This document shows, piece after piece, positions 16,008-24,241 of a DNA stretch of 64,000 nucleotides (position 1 is the first letter of the stretch; the number at the start of each line of letters is the position of its first letter). The notes beneath the pieces were generated by a model, which searched no databases, was not told the DNA's origin, and saw only the letters and a program-made list of their open reading frames with translations. Source of the DNA: Peptococcaceae bacterium. GTDB lineage: Bacteria > Bacillota > Peptococcia > Peptococcales > Peptococcaceae. The translations under genes were made by a program, and so were the position numbers. The stretch spans positions 1 to 64,000 of the forward strand of contig JAHZHI010000024.1 of assembly GCA_019420345.1 (NCBI GenBank). The letters run 5' to 3'.

Positions 16008-18308
16008 TTGAATAAGATCTCTAAAAAGATTGTAGCGCTGGTTACCATGGCAGCCTTCGTTCTGACCTTGGTTCCAATGGCTGCTTTTGCAGCAGTTGCA
16101 AGTTCAACTGTCGCAGTTGATAGTGATACACAAGAAATCACTTTGCAAAATGGAAGTGTGAATGCAACTGTTACAGTAAAGTTAAGTGCAAGTGATCAGC
16201 AGTTAAATGTATCAAAGAATGTTTTTGTTTGGGTGACTAAGAATGGTACTTTGTATCGTGACGCTTCTTTTGATCCTGCGGCAAACGGTGGCAAAACGGG
16301 AAATCTTAAGTATGCTGCGAATTTAGCAAACGATAAGTTTGTAGATGGGACTGCAACTGTACAGATTACTTTACCAGAAGCTGGTGAGTATAAGGTATAT
16401 GCAGGGATTGCGAATGGAAAAGATGAAGCTCAGAACACTTCTGACTTATTGCCAATCACTGCTGTAAGTGGCGCTGATACTATCACTGTAAAAGATGCTG
16501 ATAGCTATGTAAGCGGTATTACTATTACAGGCGCAGATCCTACTGCTGCAACTTATGGTACAATTACTTATAGCAATCCAGATGGCGTTAATCTGCAGGC
16601 AGTTTCTGGTACTGTAGATGCTACTTATAGCGAAACTGGTAAAACTGGAGCCTCTTCCGTTGGAAAAGAGGTAACCATTTCTAATCCATATGTTGATCAA
16701 GGCTTGGTAGTTGTTAATGATAAAAACAAGGAAATTACTAAAGTTCCTGTAGAAAATGGCAACAAGATCAACTTTAATATTTTAGCAACCAGCGATCTTC
16801 CTGCTGGGGAATACACTTTGACTCTATCTGTAGACAATGTAAACTACAAACTCACCGTTAAAGTAACCAAAGATGCAGATACCACTGCAAAAACTATCGA
16901 AGCAGTTGATACTGGTAAGACTTTGATCGCTGCTACTAGTACAGCAAATACCAGTCTTGGCGATGTTGCACGTTTTGTAATCAAGAATGCTGCTGGCGAA
17001 GCGCTTGATGCTGTGAAAGGTCAGGGTGCTCAGTCTGGCAGTAATATCTTAGTGTTAGCAGCACCAGATAATTCTACCGCAATGTTTAAACTTGGTGATT
17101 ATGATCAGAAAACCAAGGCTTATCCACTTGTGCTGACGAGTGGTTCCTTGATTCCTGGTGAATACAAAGTTCGTGTTGCTTTAGATTCCAAGGACAGCGC
17201 AGATGTTACCTTCACCGTTGAAAGATTTGGCAAAATCGTAGACAGTAAGATTGTAATCACTGACGATGCTGATGCAAGCAAGACCCCTGTAACCAATGTT
17301 TATGGTGATCACATCTATACGGCAACTGTTAAGGTTGTAGATGAAAATGGTCTTGAAAAGACTGCTACAAATATTGGCGGCATGGTTGCAGGTATCAATA
17401 GCGGCAATGATGCTCTTAATGGTGGTATCACTACAAACAATCTTGCAACAGATGGTACCTTTACTTTTACAGTAACTGATGACAAGAGTAACAATGACAA
17501 TGCTCTTATTGGTACTGTTATCAAGTTCACCGCATTCAGTATCAATGACGGTATTGATGCATCTGCAGAAGTTACTGTTGCAGACCCAGCAAACACCGAA
17601 GGTGTAAGCCTTGCATTTGACAGCGAAGCTGGCGAAGCAGCTAAATATAACACTGTAAATGTTACTGTTGTTAACGCAGATGGTGACAAAGTAGATGTTG
17701 ATTCTGCTGCTGGCAAAGTATATGCAACAGTTGTTGATCAATCAAATGAAGATGCAAATATTAGCGCAAAAATGGGTGCAGTAACTGCTGGTAAAGGTGA
17801 ACTGACTCTGTACTCCGATAAGGAAACCACAGCTGACATTCGTGTAACCGTAATTGACGGTGACAACATCATTTATGCTAACACTTTGTCTTATGCTTTC
17901 GGTGAACAGGATATTCCTGTTAATACCAGCGTAGTTATGACCATCGGTTCTAATGACTTTGTTGTTAATAACGATGTTGTAACCGTTAAAGATGCTGCTC
18001 CATACATCGCTAACGATCGTACCTATGTACCATTCCGTGCATTGGGTGAAGCTCTTGGCGCTAAGGTAGAATGGGATCAGGATGCTCAGACTGTAACCTA
18101 TACCACCGATAAGACCATTCTGGTAATGACCATTGGCAAAACCACTTACACCGTAAATGGTGAAGAAAAGACCATGGACGTTGCACCAGAATTGAAAAAC
18201 GATCGTACCTACGTACCAGTTCGTTTCGTTGGTGAAGCATTTGGCTTCAAGGTAACTGCTCTCTATGCAGCTGATGGTACTACCGCAAGCGTTCTTTTCC
18301 AGAAATAA
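16008..18308 (+). CDS. Exported stalk-domain surface protein 4
   Basis: Exported protein of 766 residues, TTG start behind GGGAGGGA. The signal peptide differs at only one position from the paralogues (PMAAFA for PAAAFA). The middle is beta-rich with the shared AFDSEAGEAAKYNTVNVTVV module. The C-terminus from about 642 is the GSNDFVVNN...YVPFRALGEALGAKVEWD subtype, so surface proteins 1 and 3 share one C-terminal subtype and 2 and 4 share the other. No catalytic or anchoring motif of the LPXTG type is visible; attachment would depend on the C-terminal domain. This is the last cassette of the array, with a terminator at 18367. Confidence 0.85.
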   Translation: MNKISKKIVALVTMAAFVLTLVPMAAFAAVASSTVAVDSDTQEITLQNGSVNATVTVKLSASDQQLNVSKNVFVWVTKNGTLYRDASFDPAANGGKTGNLKYAANLANDKFVDGTATVQITLPEAGEYKVYAGIANGKDEAQNTSDLLPITAVSGADTITVKDADSYVSGITITGADPTAATYGTITYSNPDGVNLQAVSGTVDATYSETGKTGASSVGKEVTISNPYVDQGLVVVNDKNKEITKVPVENGNKINFNILATSDLPAGEYTLTLSVDNVNYKLTVKVTKDADTTAKTIEAVDTGKTLIAATSTANTSLGDVARFVIKNAAGEALDAVKGQGAQSGSNILVLAAPDNSTAMFKLGDYDQKTKAYPLVLTSGSLIPGEYKVRVALDSKDSADVTFTVERFGKIVDSKIVITDDADASKTPVTNVYGDHIYTATVKVVDENGLEKTATNIGGMVAGINSGNDALNGGITTNNLATDGTFTFTVTDDKSNNDNALIGTVIKFTAFSINDGIDASAEVTVADPANTEGVSLAFDSEAGEAAKYNTVNVTVVNADGDKVDVDSAAGKVYATVVDQSNEDANISAKMGAVTAGKGELTLYSDKETTADIRVTVIDGDNIIYANTLSYAFGEQDIPVNTSVVMTIGSNDFVVNNDVVTVKDAAPYIANDRTYVPFRALGEALGAKVEWDQDAQTVTYTTDKTILVMTIGKTTYTVNGEEKTMDVAPELKNDRTYVPVRFVGEAFGFKVTALYAADGTTASVLFQK

Positions 18309-18366
18309 GATAGGGATCTCCACTTATCATTCAATCACGCTTCTGGAAAACGTTCGTGATAGTAAA

Positions 18367-18397
18367 CCCTCGTCTCCTTCGGGAGGCGAGGGTTTTT
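18367..18397 (+). terminator. Terminator, CCCTCG type
   Basis: CCCTCGTCTCC / GGGAGGCGAGGG then TTTTT. Confidence 0.9.
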
Positions 18398-18415
18398 GCT
18401 TTGTTTGCAATATGA

Positions 18416-18444
18416 TTGACACTGTCCATCAAAAGCTCTACAAT
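18416..18444 (+). promoter_or_regulatory. Promoter of the toxin-antitoxin pair
   Basis: Consensus TTGACA, 17 bases, TACAAT. The ATG follows 24 bases after the -10 box. Confidence 0.8.
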
Positions 18445-18467
18445 AAAGGAAGAAAGGACGTGATACT

Positions 18468-18740
18468 ATGGCAACTGCACCTACTCAGATTCGTATTGAT
18501 AAGGAAACCAAGCAGCAGGCGTCGGAGTTGTTCGCAACGCTGGGGCTGGATATGTCCAGTGCGGTGAATTTGTTTTTGCGCCAGTGCATTTTGCATGGTG
18601 GGCTGCCGTTTGCGGTGGAACTGCCACGCTACAGCGCACGTACACTGGAAGCAATGGAAGAAGCGCGCCGTATTTCGCGTGACGACAGCGTGCCGGCTTA
18701 TACCGATATGGATGCGCTGAAACAGGCGCTGGAGGATTGA
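18468..18740 (+). CDS. dinJ: DinJ/RelB-type antitoxin
   Basis: Protein of 90 residues. The N-terminus TQIRIDKETKQQASELFATL, with SAVNLFLRQCIL after it, is the ribbon-helix-helix of the RelB/DinJ family, which binds the operon's own promoter. The C-terminal part (RISRDDSVPAYTDMDALKQAL) would wrap and neutralise the toxin. It is separated from the toxin gene by one base, and a single promoter serves both, so autoregulation is expected. The pair lies directly behind the fourth surface cassette. Confidence 0.88.
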   Translation: MATAPTQIRIDKETKQQASELFATLGLDMSSAVNLFLRQCILHGGLPFAVELPRYSARTLEAMEEARRISRDDSVPAYTDMDALKQALED

Positions 18741-18741
18741 G

Positions 18742-19020
18742 ATGTATCGCGTAAAATTCACCACAGCCTACAAACGTGCCTATAAGCTAATGAAAAAACG
18801 CGGTGCCGACATGGCCCTGCTCGATGACGTGGTGGATCAGCTGCGCCGCGGGGAAACGCTGGCGCCGCGCTACCGCGACCATGGCCTCAGCGGAAAGTTT
18901 CAGGGCTTTCGCGAGTGTCACATCAAGCCCGACTGGCTGTTGGTGTATCTCATTGAAAACGATGTACTGACCTTAACCCTTGTTGACACTGGATCACACG
19001 CGGATATTTTTGATATGTAG
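18742..19020 (+). CDS. yafQ: YafQ-type mRNA interferase toxin
   Basis: Protein of 92 residues of the YafQ/RelE fold, which cleaves mRNA on the ribosome. The residues matching the YafQ active site are all present: His47 (RDH), His60 (ECHI), Asp64 (PDW) and His86 (TGSH), so the toxin should be active. RHD-type context LSGKFQGFRECHIKPDWLL is typical of the family. It is cotranscribed with and immediately downstream of the DinJ-type antitoxin, and GGAG lies inside the antitoxin's last codons. A terminator follows at 19069. Confidence 0.9.
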   Translation: MYRVKFTTAYKRAYKLMKKRGADMALLDDVVDQLRRGETLAPRYRDHGLSGKFQGFRECHIKPDWLLVYLIENDVLTLTLVDTGSHADIFDM

Positions 19021-19068
19021 CTAGATGTGTCGCTTGCTGAAGCGGCGCGTGGCTGAAAATGATTGAGC

Positions 19069-19100
19069 CACCTTTGCAGATTGTGCAAAGGTGACTTTTG
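19069..19100 (+). terminator. Terminator after yafQ
   Basis: CACCTTTGCA / TGCAAAGGTG stem then ACTTTTG. The repeat-U fragment starts in this T-tract. Confidence 0.75.
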
Positions 19101-19125
19101 TTATTTCCCCTGTCGCCGCGGTGGG
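19094..19125 (+). repeat. Repeat U, 5' fragment
   Basis: CTTTTGTTATTTCCCC then GTCGCCGCGGTGGG, identical to the start of the longer copies; the rest is missing. Apart from the promoter at 19251 I see nothing else in 19126-19329. Confidence 0.65.
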
Positions 19126-19250
19126 TGAAAATTTCGGTCGGTTTCTTTCCATTGCAAAAGTGTAGGGATAAATAACGCGTGTATTTGTTCCATCAAATGG
19201 GAGGGTATTTCTTCCATTAAATAGAACTCATACGAATTGTTAAACGATTA

Positions 19251-19279
19251 TTGCGAATTGATCAGAAAACAGTTATAAT
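19251..19279 (+). promoter_or_regulatory. Promoter of the twin-cysteine protein
   Basis: TTGCGA, 17 bases, TATAAT, with an AT-rich upstream region. Confidence 0.7.
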
Positions 19280-19329
19280 GATACTACAGAATACGAGTGA
19301 TAGCATTTTTAACTAAGGAGTGAAAGATT

Positions 19330-19560
19330 ATGACTCAGCGTGTTGATTTACGTGATTTTGTTGAAGACGAATACTGCGAAGACGTAAAGGAAGTTGCTTC
19401 TAAGGTTGGCGTTCAGGTTGTTTGCAACGACGAAGATGACAAGGCCGAAGCTGATAAGAACGCAATCCACGTTCAGGATTTCGACGGCTGCGACAATGTT
19501 GTAGAAACGGCTTCCAAGTTCGGTGTGCAGGTTGTCTGCGACGACGAAGACGAAAAGTAA
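19330..19560 (+). CDS. Small acidic duplicated cysteine-pair protein
   Basis: Protein of 76 residues that I do not recognise. It is an internal duplication: residues 9-38 and 50-76 share DF...C..V.E.ASK.GVQVVC.DED.K. Each half has two cysteines exactly 16 residues apart (Cys16/Cys32 and Cys54/Cys70), and each ends in an acidic DED-K tail. There is no signal peptide, GG leader or membrane segment. It has its own good promoter, a strong site (AAGGAGTG) and its own terminator (19581), and the codon choice resembles that of well-expressed genes. It could bind metal, act as a redox or adaptor protein, or be a peptide precursor; none of these is shown. The next genes downstream are an MBL-fold protein and an ABC exporter. 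Confidence 0.8.
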   Translation: MTQRVDLRDFVEDEYCEDVKEVASKVGVQVVCNDEDDKAEADKNAIHVQDFDGCDNVVETASKFGVQVVCDDEDEK

Positions 19561-19580
19561 TGTTTGAGGTGCTATGAAAG

Positions 19581-19608
19581 GGGTCCCGAGGGTTCGGGGC
19601 CTTTTTTT
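19581..19608 (+). terminator. Terminator after the twin-cysteine gene
   Basis: GGTCCCGA / TTCGGGGCC stem then TTTTTTT. Confidence 0.85.
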
Positions 19609-19626
19609 GTTAAGGAGGAATGGGCG

Positions 19627-20316
19627 ATGTTGACGACGCGTTTATTGATGGATGGGTTGTACGCGCTGGAGGATGAGCGTGTGCGGCAGTTTTTGGTGAT
19701 CGGCGCGGAGCGTGCGCTGTTGTTTGATACGGGCTTTGCGGACAGCGGCGTGCTGGAGACGGTGCTGTCGCTGACCGACAAGCCAGTGGATGTGGTGATG
19801 ACGCATGCTGATCGCGATCACAGCGGCGGGCTGCCTGATTTTGGCTCGTGCCGTCTGCATCCTGGTGACTGGCCAATGGTGGAGGGCATGAATGTGATGC
19901 TGCTGCCGCTGTATGATGGCGATATTTGCCGCTGTGGCGATTATCGGTTTGAGGTGATTGAGATTCCTGGGCATACGCCGGGGAGTGTGGCGTTTTATGA
20001 TGCGTCGAAGAAGCTTCTGTTGCCGGGGGATTCGGTGCAGCATGGCGGACCGATTTACATGTTCGGTGAGAAACGCCATTTGAAGAATTATATTGCGAGC
20101 CTGCGCAAGCTGAAGCTGATGATTCCAGCGGATGCAACGGTGCTGCCGTGCCATAGCGAATGTCCGATTGATGGCAGCTTTATTGGGCGTGATTTGGAGG
20201 ATGCGCTGGCGCTGCGCGATGGCAAGCTGCCAAGCGAGCCGCATCCAACGATGCCTTGCCGCGTGTATCATGGGGCGGCGACGGATTATCTCTATGATGG
20301 TGAGATGGGTGATTGA
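19627..20316 (+). CDS. Metallo-beta-lactamase-fold hydrolase
   Basis: Protein of 229 residues. The start is the ATG at 19627 behind AAGGAGG; the longer upstream frame crosses a terminator. It has the MBL metal signature HADRDH (variant of HxHxDH with Ala-Asp after the first His), then PGHTPGSVAFYD, a PGDSVQHGG turn, and PCHSE near the C-terminus. This is the glyoxalase-II/RNase-Z superfamily pattern; the substrate cannot be told. It is probably a cytosolic, zinc- or iron-dependent hydrolase. It is separated from the ABC exporter gene by 68 bases with a possible extended -10 (TGATATACT, 20345-20353). Confidence 0.85.
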   Translation: MLTTRLLMDGLYALEDERVRQFLVIGAERALLFDTGFADSGVLETVLSLTDKPVDVVMTHADRDHSGGLPDFGSCRLHPGDWPMVEGMNVMLLPLYDGDICRCGDYRFEVIEIPGHTPGSVAFYDASKKLLLPGDSVQHGGPIYMFGEKRHLKNYIASLRKLKLMIPADATVLPCHSECPIDGSFIGRDLEDALALRDGKLPSEPHPTMPCRVYHGAATDYLYDGEMGD

Positions 20317-20384
20317 TTTCGCGTGGCGCAGGTTTTATGAACGTGATATACTGATACTATGACTAATTTTTTGGAGGATGCGCC

Positions 20385-23165
20385 ATGCTGCAACTGAGAA
20401 ATATTCGCAAAACATACACCACCGGGGATTTTACCCAGGTTGCGCTGAACGGGGTGTCGCTGGATCTGCGCGATAATGAGTTCGTGGCGATTCTGGGGCC
20501 GTCGGGCTCTGGGAAGACGACGCTGCTGAACATTATTGGCGGGCTGGACCGTTACGAAGACGGCGACCTGATCATCAACGGGGTGTCGACGAAGGAGTAT
20601 CGCGACCGCGATTGGGACGCTTACCGCAATCATACGATCGGGTTTGTGTTCCAGAGTTACAATCTGATTCCGCACCAGAGTGTGCTGGCGAATGTGGAGC
20701 TGGCGCTGACGATCAGCGGCGTGTCGCGCAGAGAGCGGCGCAAGCGCGCGCGTGAGGCGTTGGAAAAGGTGGGGCTGGCGAAGCATATCCACAAGCGTCC
20801 GAACCAGCTTTCCGGCGGGCAGATGCAGCGTGTGGCGATTGCCCGCGCGCTGGTGAACGATCCGCACATTGTGCTGGCGGATGAGCCGACTGGCGCGTTG
20901 GACAGCGAGACGAGCGTGCAGATTATGGAGCTCTTGAAAGAGGTGGCGCGGGATCGTTTGGTGGTCATGGTCACCCACAACCCAGAGCTGGCCGAGCAGT
21001 ACGCAACGCGCATTGTGCGCCTGAAGGATGGCGTGATCATCGACGATACGCGCCCTGTTGCGCCGGACGAAGTGGACACGGAAACACCGGTGCACCGCAG
21101 CATGGGCAAGGCGTCGATGTCGTTTTGGACGTCGCTGTCGCTGTCGTTTAAGAATCTGTGGACGAAGAAGGCGCGCACGCTGCTGACGGCCTTTGCCGGT
21201 TCGATTGGGATTATTGGGATTGCGCTGATTTTGGCGTTGTCGACCGGGGTCAATACGTATATCAGCAACATTCAGCAGGACGCGATGAACGCTTATCCGA
21301 TCATTATCAATGCGGAGACGGTGGATATGTCGAGCCTGATGTCGAGTGCTGGGCTGATGGCCAGCAAAGCGGCGGAGGTGGATGAGAGCCGCGACAAGGT
21401 GTATGCTGACAACAGTCTGCTGGAAATGGACGCCAACATGAACGCCAGCATTACGGAAAACGATTTGACGGCGTTTAAGAAATACCTGGATGATCCAGAC
21501 AGCGACATTCACCAGTATTTGGGCACCAATGGCGTGGTGTACACGTACAATGTGGATTTTGATGTGCTGACGACGGATGCTGCAGGCGGTGTGATTAACA
21601 CCGATCGCGACACCAACACGACCATGGAAGAAATGGAAGAAAGCCAGGAAAACATGAAAAACGGCGATATCGCCATCAACATGAATCCGATGACGGCTGG
21701 TTCGACGGTGGGTGCGAAAAATTTCGACGAGATCATTCCGGGCAGCGATGAGAACGAACTCATCAGCCCAGTGGTGAGCGACAGCTACGATGTGGTCAGC
21801 GGCAGATGGCCGGAGGCCTATAATGAAGTGGTGCTGGTGCTGGACGATAAGAACAGCATTCCAACGTCGGTGCTTTATCAGCTGGGTGTGATCGATGACG
21901 ATACGTACAAGGCCATTCAGGATGCGCTCGATGCTGGCGAGGAAGCCGACACGCCATCCTGGAGCTATGAGGATTTGATGAATAAGAGCTTCCGTTTGGT
22001 GCCGGCGTGCGATTATTACATCGACAATGGCGATGGCACCTTTAAGGATGTACACGACGATTTGTCTTATCAGCAGCAGATGTACGACAACGGCCTGCAG
22101 CTGGTGGTGAGCGGGATTGTGCGTCCGAAGGACGGCAGCGAAAATGCGTCGATTCAGTCGAATGTGGCCTATACGCGCGCGCTCACCGATTACCTCATCG
22201 ATTACACCGATAAGAGCGCAGTGGTGCAGGCGCAGGAAGCCAACCCAACGGTCAATGTGCTCAATGGTGTGGAATTTGAAGCGGCCGACGATGCAGCGAA
22301 GGCCGCCGATGCAACGGCCTACATGCAGGGACTTGGCATCAGCGAAAAGGCGTCGCTGTATACGATGATGATGTACTCGGCGGCACAGGAGAGCGGCACC
22401 GCTGCTGAAGGCGGTGACATGAGCGCCATGGCAGCAATGAGCGGCATGGGCGGCGACGAGACGACGATGGCGGCGGCGCTGGATGCGTGGCTGGCATCGG
22501 GACCGGATCAGGCGCTGCTGGTGGATTTCTACGACCAGTACATGGGCGATGTGACCTATGAGGACAATCTCACGAGCTTTGGCAAGGTGAGCCTGGATGC
22601 GCCATATTCGATCAGCATTTACACCGACTCGTTCGAAGACAAGGAAGGTGTGACGGCGTGCATTGAAAATTACAACGCCGATAAGCCGGAAGAGGAACAG
22701 ATCACCTACACCGATTACATTTCGCTTCTGACCAATTCGCTGACATCAATGGTCAATGTGGTGACGTATGTGCTGATTGCCTTTGTGGCGGTATCGCTGA
22801 TTGTCAGCTGCATCATGATCGGCATCATCACCCACATCTCTGTGCTCGAACGCACCAAGGAAATCGGCATTCTGCGTGCGATTGGCGCGTCGAAGCGCAA
22901 CATTTCGCAGGTGTTCAACGCTGAAACGCTCATCATCGGGCTGTGCTCGGGCGCTTTGGGCGTGGGCATTTCGGTGGCGCTGACGTATCCGATCAACGCG
23001 ATTTTGAAGCAGCTCATTGAAAGCACCGATGTGACGGTGTATCTGCCGGTGCAGGCTGGGGCTGTGCTCGTTGTGATCAGTATTTTCATTACGATGATTG
23101 GCGGCATGATCCCGGCGCGCAAGGCGGCGAAGAAGGACCCTGTCATTGCACTGCGCACAGAATAA
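20385..23165 (+). CDS. MacB-like ABC exporter, ATPase-permease fusion
   Basis: Protein of 926 residues. The N-terminal ATPase (about 1-225) has Walker A GPSGSGKTT, the signature LSGGQMQRVAIARAL, Walker B IVLADEPTG and the switch His in VTHNPE. A first membrane helix follows (near 270-295, GSIGIIGIALILALSTG), then a large extracellular domain (about 300-760), and three more helices with an FtsX domain at the C-terminus (SLIVSCIMIGIITHISVLERTKEIGILRAIGAS). This layout is MacB/FtsX-type mechanotransmission, used for peptide, lipid or antibiotic export; the substrate is unknown. The extracellular domain has a Met-, Gly- and Ala-rich stretch (around 680-710). GGAGG lies before the ATG. No separate adaptor is nearby. 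Confidence 0.88.
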   Translation: MLQLRNIRKTYTTGDFTQVALNGVSLDLRDNEFVAILGPSGSGKTTLLNIIGGLDRYEDGDLIINGVSTKEYRDRDWDAYRNHTIGFVFQSYNLIPHQSVLANVELALTISGVSRRERRKRAREALEKVGLAKHIHKRPNQLSGGQMQRVAIARALVNDPHIVLADEPTGALDSETSVQIMELLKEVARDRLVVMVTHNPELAEQYATRIVRLKDGVIIDDTRPVAPDEVDTETPVHRSMGKASMSFWTSLSLSFKNLWTKKARTLLTAFAGSIGIIGIALILALSTGVNTYISNIQQDAMNAYPIIINAETVDMSSLMSSAGLMASKAAEVDESRDKVYADNSLLEMDANMNASITENDLTAFKKYLDDPDSDIHQYLGTNGVVYTYNVDFDVLTTDAAGGVINTDRDTNTTMEEMEESQENMKNGDIAINMNPMTAGSTVGAKNFDEIIPGSDENELISPVVSDSYDVVSGRWPEAYNEVVLVLDDKNSIPTSVLYQLGVIDDDTYKAIQDALDAGEEADTPSWSYEDLMNKSFRLVPACDYYIDNGDGTFKDVHDDLSYQQQMYDNGLQLVVSGIVRPKDGSENASIQSNVAYTRALTDYLIDYTDKSAVVQAQEANPTVNVLNGVEFEAADDAAKAADATAYMQGLGISEKASLYTMMMYSAAQESGTAAEGGDMSAMAAMSGMGGDETTMAAALDAWLASGPDQALLVDFYDQYMGDVTYEDNLTSFGKVSLDAPYSISIYTDSFEDKEGVTACIENYNADKPEEEQITYTDYISLLTNSLTSMVNVVTYVLIAFVAVSLIVSCIMIGIITHISVLERTKEIGILRAIGASKRNISQVFNAETLIIGLCSGALGVGISVALTYPINAILKQLIESTDVTVYLPVQAGAVLVVISIFITMIGGMIPARKAAKKDPVIALRTE

Positions 23166-23174
23166 CAGAAGCAC

Positions 23175-23206
23175 AAGCGTGTCTCCAGCAGGAGGCGCGC
23201 TTTTTT
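23175..23206 (+). terminator. Terminator after ABC exporter
   Basis: AGCGTGTCTCC / GGAGGCGCGCT stem then TTTTTT. Confidence 0.75.
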
Positions 23207-23275
23207 GTGCGCAGCGATGGTGACTGTGGTATAATGTTGCACTATGAGAGTAAGAAAAAGGGGAGCGATGGAAGA

Positions 23276-24025
23276 ATGGTAACACTGGTGCTGTATGGTG
23301 CGGTGATGCTTTTGGCGATGACGATGGCAGGGCTGATTGGTTTTGCGGCAAATGTGATTGCGCTGCCGCTGTTGAGCATGTTCATGCCGCTGGAGCTGAC
23401 GGTGTCGATGCTGGTGCTGTTTGCGGCGCTGCAGTCGGGCGTGCAGGCGTTTCGTGTGCGCCATGAGATCCACTGGCGTGAGCTGGCACATATTTTGCTG
23501 TTTATCATCATTGGCATGCCGATCGGCTTCTTTTCGTTGCAATATCTGCCAGAGCTGGCGCTGAAAGGCGTGCTGGGCATTTTCGTTGCGTTTACCGCCA
23601 TCAAGGGGCTTATTGAAAACCATCGCGGCAAGGCAAAAACAACGTTTCACGAGCGGCCTTGGCACAAGCTGCTCTTGGTGTGCTCCGGCATCATTTCCGG
23701 CGCGTTTGGCTGCGGCGGTCCGCTGACGGTCATCTACACGCGCAACCGCTATCGCGACAAGCAGATGTTTCGCGTGATGCAGTTTGGCTGCGGCACGTTT
23801 TCGATGGGGTTCACCTGCCTGGCGCATGTGTTCGCCGGTTCTTACACGATGGCGCGGCTGCCTTATATGATCGTTGGGCTGGCGGCGGTGCTTGTGGCGC
23901 TGCGCCTTAGCACTTGGCTTGTGCAGCGCATGAACACCAGCTTTTTCCAGCAGCTGGTCAATGTGGTGCTGCTCTTTTCGGCGGCTTCGCTGCTTTGGCA
24001 GGTGGTGGAAGGCATCATGGCATAA
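23276..24025 (+). CDS. TauE/SafE-family membrane permease
   Basis: Integral membrane protein of 249 residues with about 7-8 hydrophobic helices. Two-fold internal symmetry and motifs such as GLIGFAANVIALPLL near the N-terminus and SGIISGAFGCGGPLTVIY after the midpoint are typical of the TauE/SafE (DUF81) family, which exports sulfite, organosulfonates or other small anions. The start is the ATG at 23276; an upstream frame lies in the promoter region (extended -10 TGGTATAAT at 23228-23236). It is monocistronic with a terminator at 24031. The substrate is unknown. Confidence 0.85.
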   Translation: MVTLVLYGAVMLLAMTMAGLIGFAANVIALPLLSMFMPLELTVSMLVLFAALQSGVQAFRVRHEIHWRELAHILLFIIIGMPIGFFSLQYLPELALKGVLGIFVAFTAIKGLIENHRGKAKTTFHERPWHKLLLVCSGIISGAFGCGGPLTVIYTRNRYRDKQMFRVMQFGCGTFSMGFTCLAHVFAGSYTMARLPYMIVGLAAVLVALRLSTWLVQRMNTSFFQQLVNVVLLFSAASLLWQVVEGIMA

Positions 24026-24030
24026 AATAA

Positions 24031-24060
24031 ACGCGCGCTGTGGGAGGCGCGCGTTTTTAT
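24031..24060 (+). terminator. Terminator after TauE/SafE gene
   Basis: ACGCGCGC / GCGCGCGT stem then TTTT. Confidence 0.8.
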
Positions 24061-24061
24061 G

Positions 24062-24146
24062 TGCGACAAATTGTGAGATTTTGCAAATTTGTCGCAGGTT
24101 GATGCGTATATGTGCGACAAATCTTGATTTTTTTGCGATTTGTCGC
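24062..24146. repeat. Two tandem inverted-repeat units
   Basis: Unit one pairs GCGACAAATT (24063-24072) with AATTTGTCGC (24086-24095). Unit two, 51 bases on, pairs GCGACAAAT (24114-24122) with ATTTGTCGC (24138-24146). The arms are the same, the loops differ, and both are followed by AGGTT. They lie between convergent genes and could be paired protein-binding sites or RNA hairpins. Confidence 0.7.
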
Positions 24147-24170
24147 AGGTTATGACGGCGGGAGAGAAAC

Positions 24171-24217
24171 AGAACGCCCCCGCGCTGGGCTTGGGCCTGG
24201 CGCGGGGGTGTTCTGCA
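24171..24217 (-). terminator. Hairpin behind the SLH adhesin
   Basis: AACACCCCCGCGC / GCGCGGGGGCGTT stem 25 bases after the stop codon. The T-tract is poor (CTGTTTCT). Confidence 0.5.
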
Positions 24218-24241
24218 TAAGAAGGAAAAAGTATAAAGGAA

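Noticed and set aside
15808..16011. A 67-codon frame through copy 4 of leader L
   Set aside because: It depends on the loop insert, overlaps the true TTG start in another frame, and has no counterpart in the other copies.
20292..22055. A 587-codon minus-strand frame inside the ABC exporter gene
   Set aside because: Antisense shadow of GC-rich codons; the plus strand encodes the intact ABC motifs.
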